Below the pieces are notes generated by a model. The model was given only the letters and a program-made list of their open reading frames with translations. It was not told where the DNA came from and made no database searches. This document shows, piece by piece, positions 24,441-35,580 of a stretch of DNA of 64,000 nt; positions within the stretch are counted from its first letter, which is position 1; each line of letters opens with the position of its first letter. A program made the position numbers and the translations under genes. The stretch is from the NCBI GenBank assembly GCA_964034945.1, contig OZ035960.1, positions 69,584,994-69,648,993 of the forward strand. The letters are read 5' to 3'. The stretch is from Chrysopilus asiliformis. Its lineage: Eukaryota > Arthropoda > Insecta > Diptera > Rhagionidae.

Positions 24441-25850
24441 GGGAAATCGATTTCTGAGAGGGCGCCGGGCTTAACTCGGCCACGCCCCTTTTTCCAATTT
24501 TGATGGGAAATCGATTTCTGAGGGGGGGCGGGGCTTAACTCGGCCACGCCCCTTTTTCCAATTTTGATGGGAAATCGATTTCTGAGAGGGGGCGGGGCTT
24601 AGCTCGGCCACGCCCCTTTTTCCAATTTTGATGGGAAATCGATTTCTGAGAGGGGGCGGGGCTTAACTCGGCCATGCCCCTTTTTCCAATTTTGATGGGA
24701 AATCGATTTCTGAGAGGGGTGGGGCTTAACTCGGCCACGCCCCTTTTTCCAATTTTGATGGGAAATCGATTTATAAGAGGGGGCGGGGCTTAACTCCCCT
24801 TTTTCCAATTTTGATGGGAAATCGATTTCTGAGAGGGGGCGGGGCTTAACTCGGCCACGCCCCTTTTTCCAATTTTGATGGGAAATCTATTTCTGAGAGG
24901 GGGCGGAGCTTAACTCGGCCACGCCCCTTTTTCCAATTTTGATGGGAAATCGATTTATGAGAGGGGGCGGGGCTTAACTCCCCTTTTTCCAATTTTGATG
25001 GGAAATCTATTTCTGAGAGGGGGCGGAGCTTAACTCGGCCACGCCCCTTTTTCCAATTTTGATGGGAAATCGATTTCTGAGAGGGGGCGGGGCTTAACTC
25101 GGCCACGCCCCTTTTTCCAATTTTGATGGGAAATCGATTTCTGAGAGGGGGCGGGGCTTAACTCCCCTTTTTCCAATTTTGATGGGAAATCGATTTCTGA
25201 GAGGGGGCGGGGCTTAACTCGGCCACGCCCCTTTTTCCAATTTTGATGGGAAATCGATTTCTGAGAGGGGGCGGAGCTTAACTCGGCCACGCCCCTTTTT
25301 CCGATTTTGATGGGAAATCGATTTCTGAGAGGGGGCGGGGCTTAACTCGGCCACGCCCCTTTTTCCAATTTTGATGGGAAATCGATTTCTGAGAGGGGGC
25401 GGGCTTAACTCGGCCACGCCCCTTTTTCCAATTTTGATGGGAAATCGATTTCTGAGAGGGGGCGGGGCTTAACTCGGCCACGCCCCTTTTTCCAATTTTG
25501 ATGGGAAATCGATTTCTGAGAGGGGGCGGGGCTTAACTCGGCCACGCCCCTTTTTCCAATTTTGATGGGAAATCGATTTCTGAGAGGGGGCGGGGCTTAA
25601 CTCGGCCACGCCCCTTTTTCCAATTTTGATGGGAAATCGATTTCTGAGAGGGGGCGGAGCTTAACTCGGCCACGCCCCTTTTTCCAATTTTGATGGGAAA
25701 TCGATTTCTGAGAGGGGCGGGGCTTAACTCGGCCACGCCCCTTTATCCAATTTTGATGGGAAACCGATTTCTGAGAGGGGGCGGGACTTAACTCGGCCAC
25801 GCCCCTTTTTCCAATTTTGATGGGAAATCGATTTCTGAGAGGGGGCGGGG
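24441..25850 (+). repeat. 1.4-kb tandem duplication, copy 2
   Basis: Directly follows copy 1 and carries the same ordered markers. It has an additional 8-bp-deleted unit near 25.16 kb and a one-base loss giving GGGGGCGGGCTT near 25.40 kb, which accounts for the offset step from 1,446 to 1,445. Confidence 0.7.
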
Positions 25851-26210
25851 CTTAACTCGGCCACGCCCCTTTTTCCAATTTTGATGGGAAATCGATTTCT
25901 GAGAGGGGGCGGGGCTTAACTCGGCCACGCCCCTTTTTCCAATTTTGATGGGAAATCGATTTCTGAGAGGGGGCGGGGCTTAACTCGGCCACGCCCCTTT
26001 TTCCAATTTTGATGGGAAATCGATTTCTGAGAGGGCCGGGCTTAACTCGGCCACGCCCCTTTTTCCAATTTTGATGGGAAATGGATTTCTGAGAGGGGGC
26101 GGGGCTTAACTCGGCCACGCCCCTTTTTCCAATTTTGATGGGAATCGATTTCTGAGAGGGGGCGGGGCTTAACTCGGCTACGCCCCTTTTTCCAATTTTG
26201 ATGGGAAATC

Positions 26211-26274
26211 GATTCTGAGCGGATTTGATTTTGATGGGAAAACGATTTCTGAGAGGGGCGGGGCTTAACTCCCC
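26211..26274 (+). repeat. Scrambled satellite unit and adjacent 8-bp-deleted unit
   Basis: GATTCTGAGC runs into GGATTTGATTTTGATGGG, so the G-run, TTAA and C-rich arm of one unit are missing and replaced by about eight bases. The next unit reads GGGAAAACG and then CTTAACTCCCC, the 8-bp-deleted form typical of 23.4-25.2 kb. This looks like a recombination or deletion scar and marks the end of that variant's range. Confidence 0.8.
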
Positions 26275-29200
26275 TTTTTCCAATTTTGATGGGAAATCGA
26301 TTTCTGAGAGGGGGCGGGGCTTAACTCGGCCACGCCCCTTTTTCCAATTTTGATGGGAAATCGATTTCTGAGAGGGGGCGGGGCTTAACTCGGCCACGCC
26401 CCTTTTTCCAATTTTGATGGGAAATCGATTTCTGAGAGGGGGCGGGGCTTAACTCGGCCACGCCCCTTTTTCCAATTTTGATGGGAAATCGATTTCTGAG
26501 AGGGGGCGGGGCTTAACTCGGCCACGCCCCTTTTTCCAATTTTGATGGGAAATCGATTTCTGAGAGGGGGCGGGGCTTAACTCGGCCACGCCCCTTTTTC
26601 CAATTTTGATTGGAAATCGATTTCTGAGAGGGGGCGGGGCTTAACTCGGCCACGCCCCTTTTTCCAATTTTGATGGGAAATCGATTTCTGAGAGGGGGCG
26701 GGGCTTAACTCGGCCACGCCCCTTTTTCCAATTTTGATGGGAAATCGATTTCTGAGAGGGGGCGGGGCTTAACTCGGCCACGCCCCTTTTTCCAATTTTG
26801 ATGGAAAATGGATTTCTGAGAGGGGGCGGGGCTTAACTCGGCCACGCCCCTTTTTCCAATTTTGATGGGAAATCGATTTCTGATAGGGGCGGGGCTTAAC
26901 TCGGCCACGCCCCTTTTTCCAATTTTGATGGGAAATGGATTTCTGAGAGGGGGCGGGGCTTAACTCGGCCACGCCCCTTTTTCCAATTTTGATGGGAATC
27001 GATTTCTGAGAGGGGGCGGGGCTTAACTCGGCCACGCCCCTTTTTCCAATTTTGATGGGAAATCGATTTCTGAGAGGGGGCGGGGCTTAACTCGGCCACG
27101 CCCCTTTTTCCAATTTTGATGGGAAATGGATTTCTGAGAGGGGGCGGGACTTAACTCGACCACGCCCCTTTTTCCAATTTTGATGGGAATCGATTTCTGA
27201 GAGGGGGCGGGGCTTACTCGGCCACGCCCCTTTTTCCAATTTTGATGGGAAATCGATTTCTGAGAGGGGGCGGGGCTTAACTCGGCCACGCCCCTTTTTC
27301 CAATTTTGATGGGAAATCGATTTCTGAGAGGGGGCGGGGCTTAACTCGGCCACGCCCCTTTTTCCAATTTTGATGGGAAATCGATTTCTGAGAGGGGGCG
27401 GGGCTTAACTCGGCCACGCCCCTTTTTCCAATTTTGATGGGAAATCGATTTCTGAGAGGGGGCGGGGCTTAACTCGGCCACGCCCCTTTTTCCAATTTTG
27501 ATGGGAAATCGATTTCTGAGAGGGGGCGGGGCTTAACTCGGCCACGCCCCTTTTTCCAATTTTGATGGGAAATCGATTTCTGAGAGGGGGCGGGGCTTAA
27601 CTCGGCCACGCCCCTTTTTCCAATTTTGATGGGAAATCGATTTCTGAGAGGGGGCGGGGCTTACTCGGCCACGCCCCTTTTTCCAATTTTGATGGGAAAT
27701 CGATTTCTGAGAGGGGGCGGGGCTTAACTCGGCCACGCCCCTTTTTCCAATTTTGATGGGAAATCGATTTCTGAGAGGGGGCGGGGCTTAACTCGGCCAC
27801 GCCCCTTTTTCCAATTTTGATGGGAATCGATTTCTGAGAGGGGGCGGGGCTTAACTCGGCTACGCCCCTTTTTCCAATTTTGATGGGAAATCGATTTCTG
27901 AGAGGGGGCGGGGCTTAACTCGGCCACGCCCCCTTTTCCAATTTTGATGGGAAACCGATTTCTGAGAGGGGGCGGGGCTTAAATCGGTCACGCCCCTTTT
28001 TCCAATTTTGATGGGAAATCGATTTCTGAGAGGGGGCGGAGCTTAACTCGGCCACGCCCCTTTTTCCAATTTTGATGGGAAATCGATTTCTGAGAGGGGG
28101 CGGGGCTTAACTCGGCCACGCCCCTTTTTCCAATTTTGATGGGAAATCGATTTCTGAGAGGGGGCGGGGCTTAACTCGGCCACGCCCCTGTTTCCAATTT
28201 TAATGGGAAATCGATTTCTGAGAGGGGGCGGAGCTTAACTCGGCCACGCCCCTTTTTCCAATTTTGATGGGAAATCGATTTCTGAGAGGGGGCGGGGCTT
28301 AACTCGGCCACGCCCCTTTTTCCAATTTTGATGGGAAATCGATTTCTGAGGGGGGGCGGGGCTTAACTCGGCCACGCCCCTTTTTCCAAATTTGATGGGA
28401 ATCGATTTCTGAGAGGGGGCGGGGCTTAACTCGACCACGCCCCTTTTCCAATTTTGATGGGGAATCGATTTCTGAGAGGGGGCGGGGCTTAACTCGGCCA
28501 CGCCCCTTTATCCAATTTTGATGGGAAACCGATTTCTGAGAGGGGGCGGGGCTTAACTCGGCCACGCCCCTTTTTCCAATTTTGATGGGAAATCGATTTC
28601 TGAGAGGGGGCGGGGCTTAACTCGGCCACGCCCCTTTTTCCAATTTTGAGGGGAAATCGATTTCTGAGAGGGGGCGGGGCTTAACTCGGCCACGCACCTT
28701 TTTCCAATTTTGATGGGAAATCGATTTCTGAGAGGGGGCGGGGCTTAACTCGGCTACGCCCCTTTTTCCAATTTTGATGGGAAATGGATTTCTGAGAGGG
28801 GGCGGGGCTTAACTCGGCCACGCCCCTTTTTCCAATTTTGATGGGAATCGATTTCTGAGAGGGGGCGGGGCTTAACTCGGCTACGCCCCTTTTTCCAATT
28901 TTGATGGGAAATCGATTTCTGAGAGGGGGCGGGGCTTAACTCGGCCACGCCCCTTTTTCCAATTTTGATTAGAATCGATTTCTGAGAGGGGGCGGGGCTT
29001 AACTCGGCTACGCCCCTTTTTCCAATTTTGATGGGAAATGGATTTCTGAGAGGGGGCGGGGCTTAACTCGGCCACGCCCCTTTTTCCAATTTTGATGGGA
29101 AATCGATTTCTGAGAGGGGCGGGGCTTAACTCGGCCCCGCCCCTTTTTCCAATTTTGATGGGAAATCGATTTCTGAGAGGGCGCGGGGCTTAACTCGGCC

Positions 29201-29459
29201 ACGCCCCTTTTTCCAATTTTGATGGGAAATCGATTTCTGAGAGGGGGCGGGGCTTAACTCGGCCACGCCCCTTTTTCCAATTTTGATAAGAAATCGATTT
29301 CTGAGGGGGCGGGGCTTAACTCGGCCACGCCCCTTTTTCCAATTTTGATGGGAAATCGATTTTTGAGAGGGGGCGGGGCTTAACTCGGCCACGCCCCTTT
29401 TTCCAATTTTGATGGGAAATTGATTTCTGAAAGGGGGCGGGGCTTAACTCGGCCACGCC

Positions 29460-30050
29460 CCTTTTTCCAATTTTGATGGGAAATCGATTTCTGAGAGGGG
29501 GCGGGGCTTAACTCGGCCACGCCCCTTTTTCCAATTTTGATGGGAAATCGATTTCTGAGAGGGGGCGGGGCTTAACTCGGCCACGCCCCTTTTTCCAATT
29601 TTGATGGGAAATCGATTTCTGAGAGGGGGCGGGGCTTAACTCGGCCACGCCCCTTTTTCCAATTTTGATGGGAATCGATTTCTGAGAGGGGGCGGGGCTT
29701 AACTCGGCTACGCCCCTTTTTCCAATTTTGATGGGAAATCGATTTCTGAGAGGGGGCGGGGCTTAACTCGGCCACGCCCCTTTTTCCAATTTTGATGGGA
29801 AATCGATTTCTGAGAGGGGGCGGGGCTTAACTTGGCCACGCCCCTTTTTCCAATTTTGATGGGAAATGGATTTCTGAGAGGGGGCGGGACTTAACTCGGC
29901 CACGCCCCTTTTTCCAATTTTGATGGGAATCGATTTCTGAGAGGGGGCGGGGCTTACTCGGCCACGCGTCTTTTTCCAATTTTGATGGGAAATCGATTTC
30001 TGAGAGGGGGCGGGGCTTAACTCGGCCACGCCCCTTTTTCCAATTTTGAT
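29460..30050 (+). repeat. Duplication block matching 32.45-33.04 kb (offset 2,988 bp)
   Basis: CACGCGTCTTTTTCC (29963 and 32951), GCTTACTCGG and GGGACTTAACTCGG recur in order at a constant 2,988 bp. The CACGCGTC change creates an ACGCGT site not present in normal units. Confidence 0.65.
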
Positions 30051-31439
30051 GGGAAATCGATTTCTGAGAGGGGGCGGGGCTTAACTCGGCCACGCCCCTT
30101 TTTCCAATTTTGATGGGAAATCGATTTCTGAGGGGGCGGGGCTTAACTCGGCCACGCCCCTTTTTCCAATTTTGATGGGAAATGGATTTCTGAGAGGGGG
30201 CGGGGCTTAACTCGGCCACGCCCCTTTTTCCAATTTTGATGGGAATCGATTTCTGAGAGGGGCGGGGCTTAACTCGGCCACGCCCCTTTTTCCAATTTTG
30301 ATGGGAAATGGATTTCTGAGAGGGGGCGGGGCTTAACTCGGCCACGCCCCTTTTTCCAATGTTGATGGGAATCGATTTCTGAGAGGGGGCGGGGCTTAAC
30401 TCGGCCACGCCCCTTTTTCCAATTTTGATGGGAAATCGATTTCTGAGAGGGGGCGGGGCTTAACTCGGCCACGCCCCTTTTTCCAATTTTTATGGGAAAT
30501 CGATTTCTGAGAGGGGCGGGGCTTAACTCGGCCACGCCCCTTTTTCCAGTTTTGATGGGAAATCGATTTCTGAGAGGGGGCGGGGCTTAACTCGGCCATG
30601 CCCCTTTTTCCAATTTTGATGGGAAATCGATTTCTGAAAGGGGCGGGGCTTAACTCGGCCACGCCCCTTTTTCCAATTTTGATGGGAAATCGATTTCTGA
30701 GAGGGGGCGGGGCTTAACTCGGCCACGCCCCTTTTTCCAATTTTGATGGGAAATCGATTTCTGAGAGGGGGCGGGGCTTAACTCGGCCACGCCCCTTTTT
30801 CCAATTTTGATGGGCAATCGATTTCTGAGAGGGGCGGGGCTTAACTCGGCCACGCCCCTTTTTCCAGTTTTGATGGGAAATCGATTTCTGAGAGGGGGCG
30901 GGGCTTAACTCGGCCATGCCCCTTTTTCCAATTTTGATGGGAAATCGATTTCTGAGAGGGGCGGGGCTTAACTCGGCCACGCCCCTTTTTCCAATTTTGA
31001 TGGGAAATCGATTTCTGAGAGGGGGCGGGGCTTAACTCGGCCACGCCCCTTTTTCCAATTTTGATGGGAAATCGATTTCTGAGAGGGGGCGGGGCTTAAC
31101 TCGGCCACGCCCCTTTTTCCAATTTTGATGGGAAATCGATTTCTGAGAGGGGTGGGGCTTAACTCGGCCACGCCCCTTTTTCCAATTTTGATGGGAAATC
31201 GATTTCTGAGAGGGGGCGGGGCTTAACTCGGCCACGCCCCTTTTTCCAATTTTGATGGGAAATCGATTTCTGAGATGGGGCGGGGCTTAACTCGGCCACG
31301 CCCCTTTTTCCAATTTTGATGGGAAATCGATTTCTGAGAGGGGCGGGGCTTAACTCGGCCACGCGTCTTTTTCCAATTTTGATGGGAAATCGATTTCTGA
31401 GAGGGGGCGGGGCTTAACTCGGCCATGCCCCTTTTTCCA

Positions 31440-32450
31440 ATTTTTATGGGAAATCGATTTCTGAGAGGGGGCGGGGCTTAACTCGGCCACGCCCCTTTTT
31501 CCAATTTTGATGGGAAATCGATCTCTGAGAGGGGGCGGGGCTTAACTCGGCCACGCCCCTTTTTCCAATTTTGATGGGAAATCGATTTCTGAGAGGGGGC
31601 GGGGCTTAACTCGGCCACGCCCCTTTTTCCAATTTTGATGGGAAATCGATTTCTGAGGGGGCAGGGCTTAACTCGGCCACGCCCCTTTTTCCAATTTTGA
31701 TGGGAAATCGATTTCTGAGAGGGGGCGGGGCTTAACTCGGCCACGCCCCTTTTTCCAATTTTGATGGGAAATCGATTTCTGAGAGGGGGCGGGGCTTAAC
31801 TCGGCCACGCCCCTTTTTCCAATTTTGATGGGAAATCGATTTCTGAGAGGGCGCGGGGCTTAACTCGGCCACGCCCCTTTTTCCAATTTTGATGGGAAAT
31901 CGATTTCTGAGAGGGGGCGGGGCTTACTCGGCCACGCCCCTTTTTCCAATTTTGATAAGAAATCGATTTCTGAGGGGGCGGGGCTTAACTCGGCCACGCC
32001 CCTTTTTCCAATTTTGATGGGAAATCGATTTTTGAGAGGGGGCGGGGCTTAACTCGGCTACGCCCCATTTTCCAATTTTGATGGGAAATTGATTTCTGAG
32101 AGGGGGCGGGGCTTAACTCGGCCACGCCCCTTTTTCCAATTTTGATGGGAAATCGATTTCTGAGAGGGGGCGGGGCTTAACTCGGCCACGCCCCTTTTTC
32201 CAATTTTGATGGGAAATCGATTTCTGAGAGGGGGCGGGGCTTAACTCGGCCACGCCCCTTTTTCCAATTTTGATGGGAAATCGATTTCTGAGAGGGGGCG
32301 GGGCTTAACTCGGCCACGCCCCTTTTTCCAATTTTGATGGGAATCGATTTCTGAGAGGGGGCGGGGCTTAACTCGGCTACGCCCCATTTTCCAATTTTGA
32401 TGGGAAATTGATTTCTGAGAGGGGGCGGGGCTTAACTCGGCCACGCCCCT
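31440..32450 (+). repeat. Duplication block, copy 1 (offset 3,115 to 3,116 bp)
   Basis: TTTTTATGGG (31441), GATCTCTGAG (near 31.52 kb), GGGGGCAGGGC (near 31.66 kb), TTGATAAGAAATCG (31.95 kb), GCTACGCCCCATTTTCC (32.06 kb) and GGGAAATTGATTTC recur at 34.55-35.5 kb. A one-base loss (GCTTACTCGG near 31.93 kb) makes the offset step from 3,115 to 3,116. Confidence 0.7.
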
Positions 32451-33349
32451 TTTTCCAATTTTGATGGGAAATCGATTTCTGAGAGGGGGCGGGGCTTAAC
32501 TCGGCCACGCCCCTTTTTCCAATTTTGATGGGAAATCGATTTCTGAGAGGGGGCGGGGCTTAACTCGGCCACGCCCCTTTTTCCAATTTTGATGGGAAAT
32601 CGATTTCTGAGAGGGGGCGGGGCTTAACTCGGCCACGCCCCTTTTTCCAATTTTGATGGGAATCGATTTCTGAGAGGGGGCGGGGCTTAACTCGGCTACG
32701 CCCCTTTTTCCAATTTTGATGGGAAATCGATTTCTGAGAGGGGGCGGGGCTTAACTCGGCCACGCCCCTTTTTCCAATTTTGATGGGAAATCGATTTCTG
32801 AGAGGGGGCGGGGCTTAACTCGGCCACGCCCCTTTTTCCAATTTTGATGGGAAATGGATTTCTGAGAGGGGGCGGGACTTAACTCGGCCACGCCCCTTTT
32901 TCCAATTTTGATGGGAATCGATTTCTGAGAGGGGGCGGGGCTTACTCGGCCACGCGTCTTTTTCCAATTTTGATGGGAAATCGATTTCTGAGAGGGGGCG
33001 GGGCTTAACTCGGCCACGCCCCTTTTTCCAATTTTGATGGGAAATCGATTTCTGAGAGGGGGCGGGGCTTAACTCGGCCACGCCCCTTTTTCCAATTTTG
33101 ATGGGAAATCGATTTCTGAGAGGGGGCGGGGCTTAACTCGGCCACGCCCCTTTTTCCAATTTTGATGGGAAATCGATTTCTGAGAGGGGGCGGGGCTTAA
33201 CTCGGCCACGCCCCTTTTTCCAATTTTGATGGGAAATCGATTTCTGAGGGGGCGGGGCTTAACTCGGCCACGCCCCTTTTTCCAATTTTGATGGGAAATC
33301 GATTTCTGAGAGGGGGCGGGGCTTAACTCGGCCACGCCCCTTTTTCCAA

Positions 33350-33930
33350 TTTTGATGGGAAATCGATTTCTGAGGGGGCGGGGCTTAACTCGGCCACGCC
33401 CCTTTTTCCAATTTTGATGGGAAATCGATTTCTGAGAGGGGGCGGGGCTTAGCTCGGCCACGCCCCTTTTTCCAATTTTGATGGGAATCGATTTCTGAGA
33501 GGGGGCGGGGCTTAACTCGGCCACGCCCCTTTTTCCAATTTTGATGGGAAATCGATTTCTGAGAGGGGGCGGGGCTTAACTCGGCCACGCCCCTTTTTCC
33601 AATTTTGATGGGAAATCGATTTCTGAGAGGGGGCGGGGCTTAACTCGGCCACGCCCCTTTTTCCAATTTTGATGGGAAATCGATTTCTGAGAGGGGGCGG
33701 GGCTTAACTCGGCCATGCCCCTTTTTCCAATTTTGATGGGAAATCGATTTCTGAGAGGGGCGGGGCTTAACTCGGCCACGCCCCTTTTTCCAATTTTGAT
33801 GGGAAATCGATTTCTGAGAGGGTGCGGGGCTTAACTCGGCCACGCCCTTTTTTCCAATTTTGATGGGAAATCGATTTCTGAGAGGGGGCGGGGCTTAACT
33901 CGGCCACGCCCCTTTTTCCAATTTTGATGG
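33350..33930 (+). repeat. Third copy of the 18.65-19.23 kb sub-block
   Basis: TTAGCTCGG at 33449, the GGGAATCG unit, CCATGCCCC, and GGGTGCGGGG at about 33.82 kb followed by CACGCCCTTTTTTCC match the 18.75-19.15 kb series at a constant offset of 14,698 bp. The same sub-block also lies at about 22.3-22.85 kb, so it occurs three times in two different domains. Confidence 0.7.
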
Positions 33931-34554
33931 GAAATCGATTTCTGAGGGGGCGGGGCTTAACTCGGCCACGCCCCTTTTTCCAATTTTGATGGGAAATCGA
34001 TTTCTGAGAGGGGGCGGAGCTTAACTCGGCCACGCCCCTTTTTCCAATTTTGATGGGAAATGGATTTCTGAGAGGGGGCGGGGCTTAACTCGGCCACGCC
34101 CCTTTTTCCAATTTTGATGGGAATCGATTTCTGAGAAGGGGCGGGGTTTAACTCGGCTACGCCCCTTTTTCCAATTTTGATGGGAAATCGATTTCTGAGA
34201 GGGGGCGAGGCTTAACTCGGCCACGCCCCTTTTTCCAATTTTGATGGGAAATCGATTTCTGAGAGGGGGCGGGGCTTAACTCGGCCACGCCCGTTTTTCC
34301 AATTTTGATGGGAAATCGATTTCTGAGAGGGGGCGGGGCTTAACTCGGCCACGCCCCTTTTTCCAATTTTGATGGGAATCGATTTCTGAGAGGGGGCGGG
34401 GCTTAACTCGGCCACGCCCCTTTTTCCAATTTTGATGGGAATCGATTTCTGAGAGGGGGCGGGCTTAACTCGGCCACGCCCCTTTTTCCAATTTTGATGG
34501 GAAATCGATTTCTGAGAGGGGGCGGGGCTTAACTCGGCCACGCCCCTTTTTCCA

Positions 34555-35580
34555 ATTTTTATGGGAAATCGATTTCTGAGAGGGGGCGGGGCTTAACTCG
34601 GCCACGCCCCTTTTTCCAATTTTGATGGGAAATCGATCTCTGAGAGGGGGCGGGGCTTAACTCGGCCACGCCCCTTTTTCCAATTTTGATGGGAAATCGA
34701 TTTCTGAGAGGGGGCGGGGCTTAACTCGGCCACGCCCCTTTTTCCAATTTTGATGGGAAATCGATTTCTGAGGGGGCAGGGCTTAACTCGGCCACGCCCC
34801 TTTTTCCAATTTTGATGGGAAATCGATTTCTGAGAGGGGGCGGGGCTTAACTCGGCCACGCCCCTTTTTCCAATTTTGATGGGAAATCGATTTCTGAGAG
34901 GGGGCGGGGCTTAACTCGGCCACGCCCCTTTTTCCAATTTTGATGGGAAATCGATTTCTGAGAGGGCGCGGGGCTTAACTCGGCCACGCCCCTTTTTCCA
35001 ATTTTGATGGGAAATCGATTTCTGAGAGGGGGCGGGGCTTAACTCGGCCACGCCCCTTTTTCCAATTTTGATAAGAAATCGATTTCTGAGGGGGCGGGGC
35101 TTAACTCGGCCACGCCCCTTTTTCCAATTTTGATGGGAAATCGATTTTTGAGAGGGGGCGGGGCTTAACTCGGCTACGCCCCATTTTCCAATTTTGATGG
35201 GAAATTGATTTCTGAGAGGGGGCGGGGCTTAACTCGGCCACGCCCCTTTTTCCAATTTTGATGGGAAATCGATTTCTGAGAGGGGGCGGGGCTTAACTCG
35301 GCCACGCCCCTTTTTCCAATTTTGATGGGAAATCGATTTCTGAGAGGGGACGGGGCTTAACTCGGCCACGCCCCTTTTTCCAATTTTGATGGGAAATCGA
35401 TTTCTGAGAGGGGGCGGGGCTTAACTCGGCCACGCCCCTTTTTCCAATTTTGATGGGAATCGATTTCTGAGAGGGGGCGGGGCTTAACTCGGCTACGCCC
35501 CTTTTTCCAATTTTGATGGGAAATCGATTTCTGAGAGGGGGCGGGGCTTAACTCGGCCACGCCCCTTTTTCCAATTTTGA
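34555..35580 (+). repeat. Duplication block, copy 2, also shared with 37.20-37.74 kb
   Basis: Matches 31.44-32.45 kb. Its right half (TTGATAAGAAATCG at 35.07 kb through GAGGGGACGGGG, its A at 35350) recurs again at 37.23-37.51 kb with a constant offset of 2,159 bp. Confidence 0.7.
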
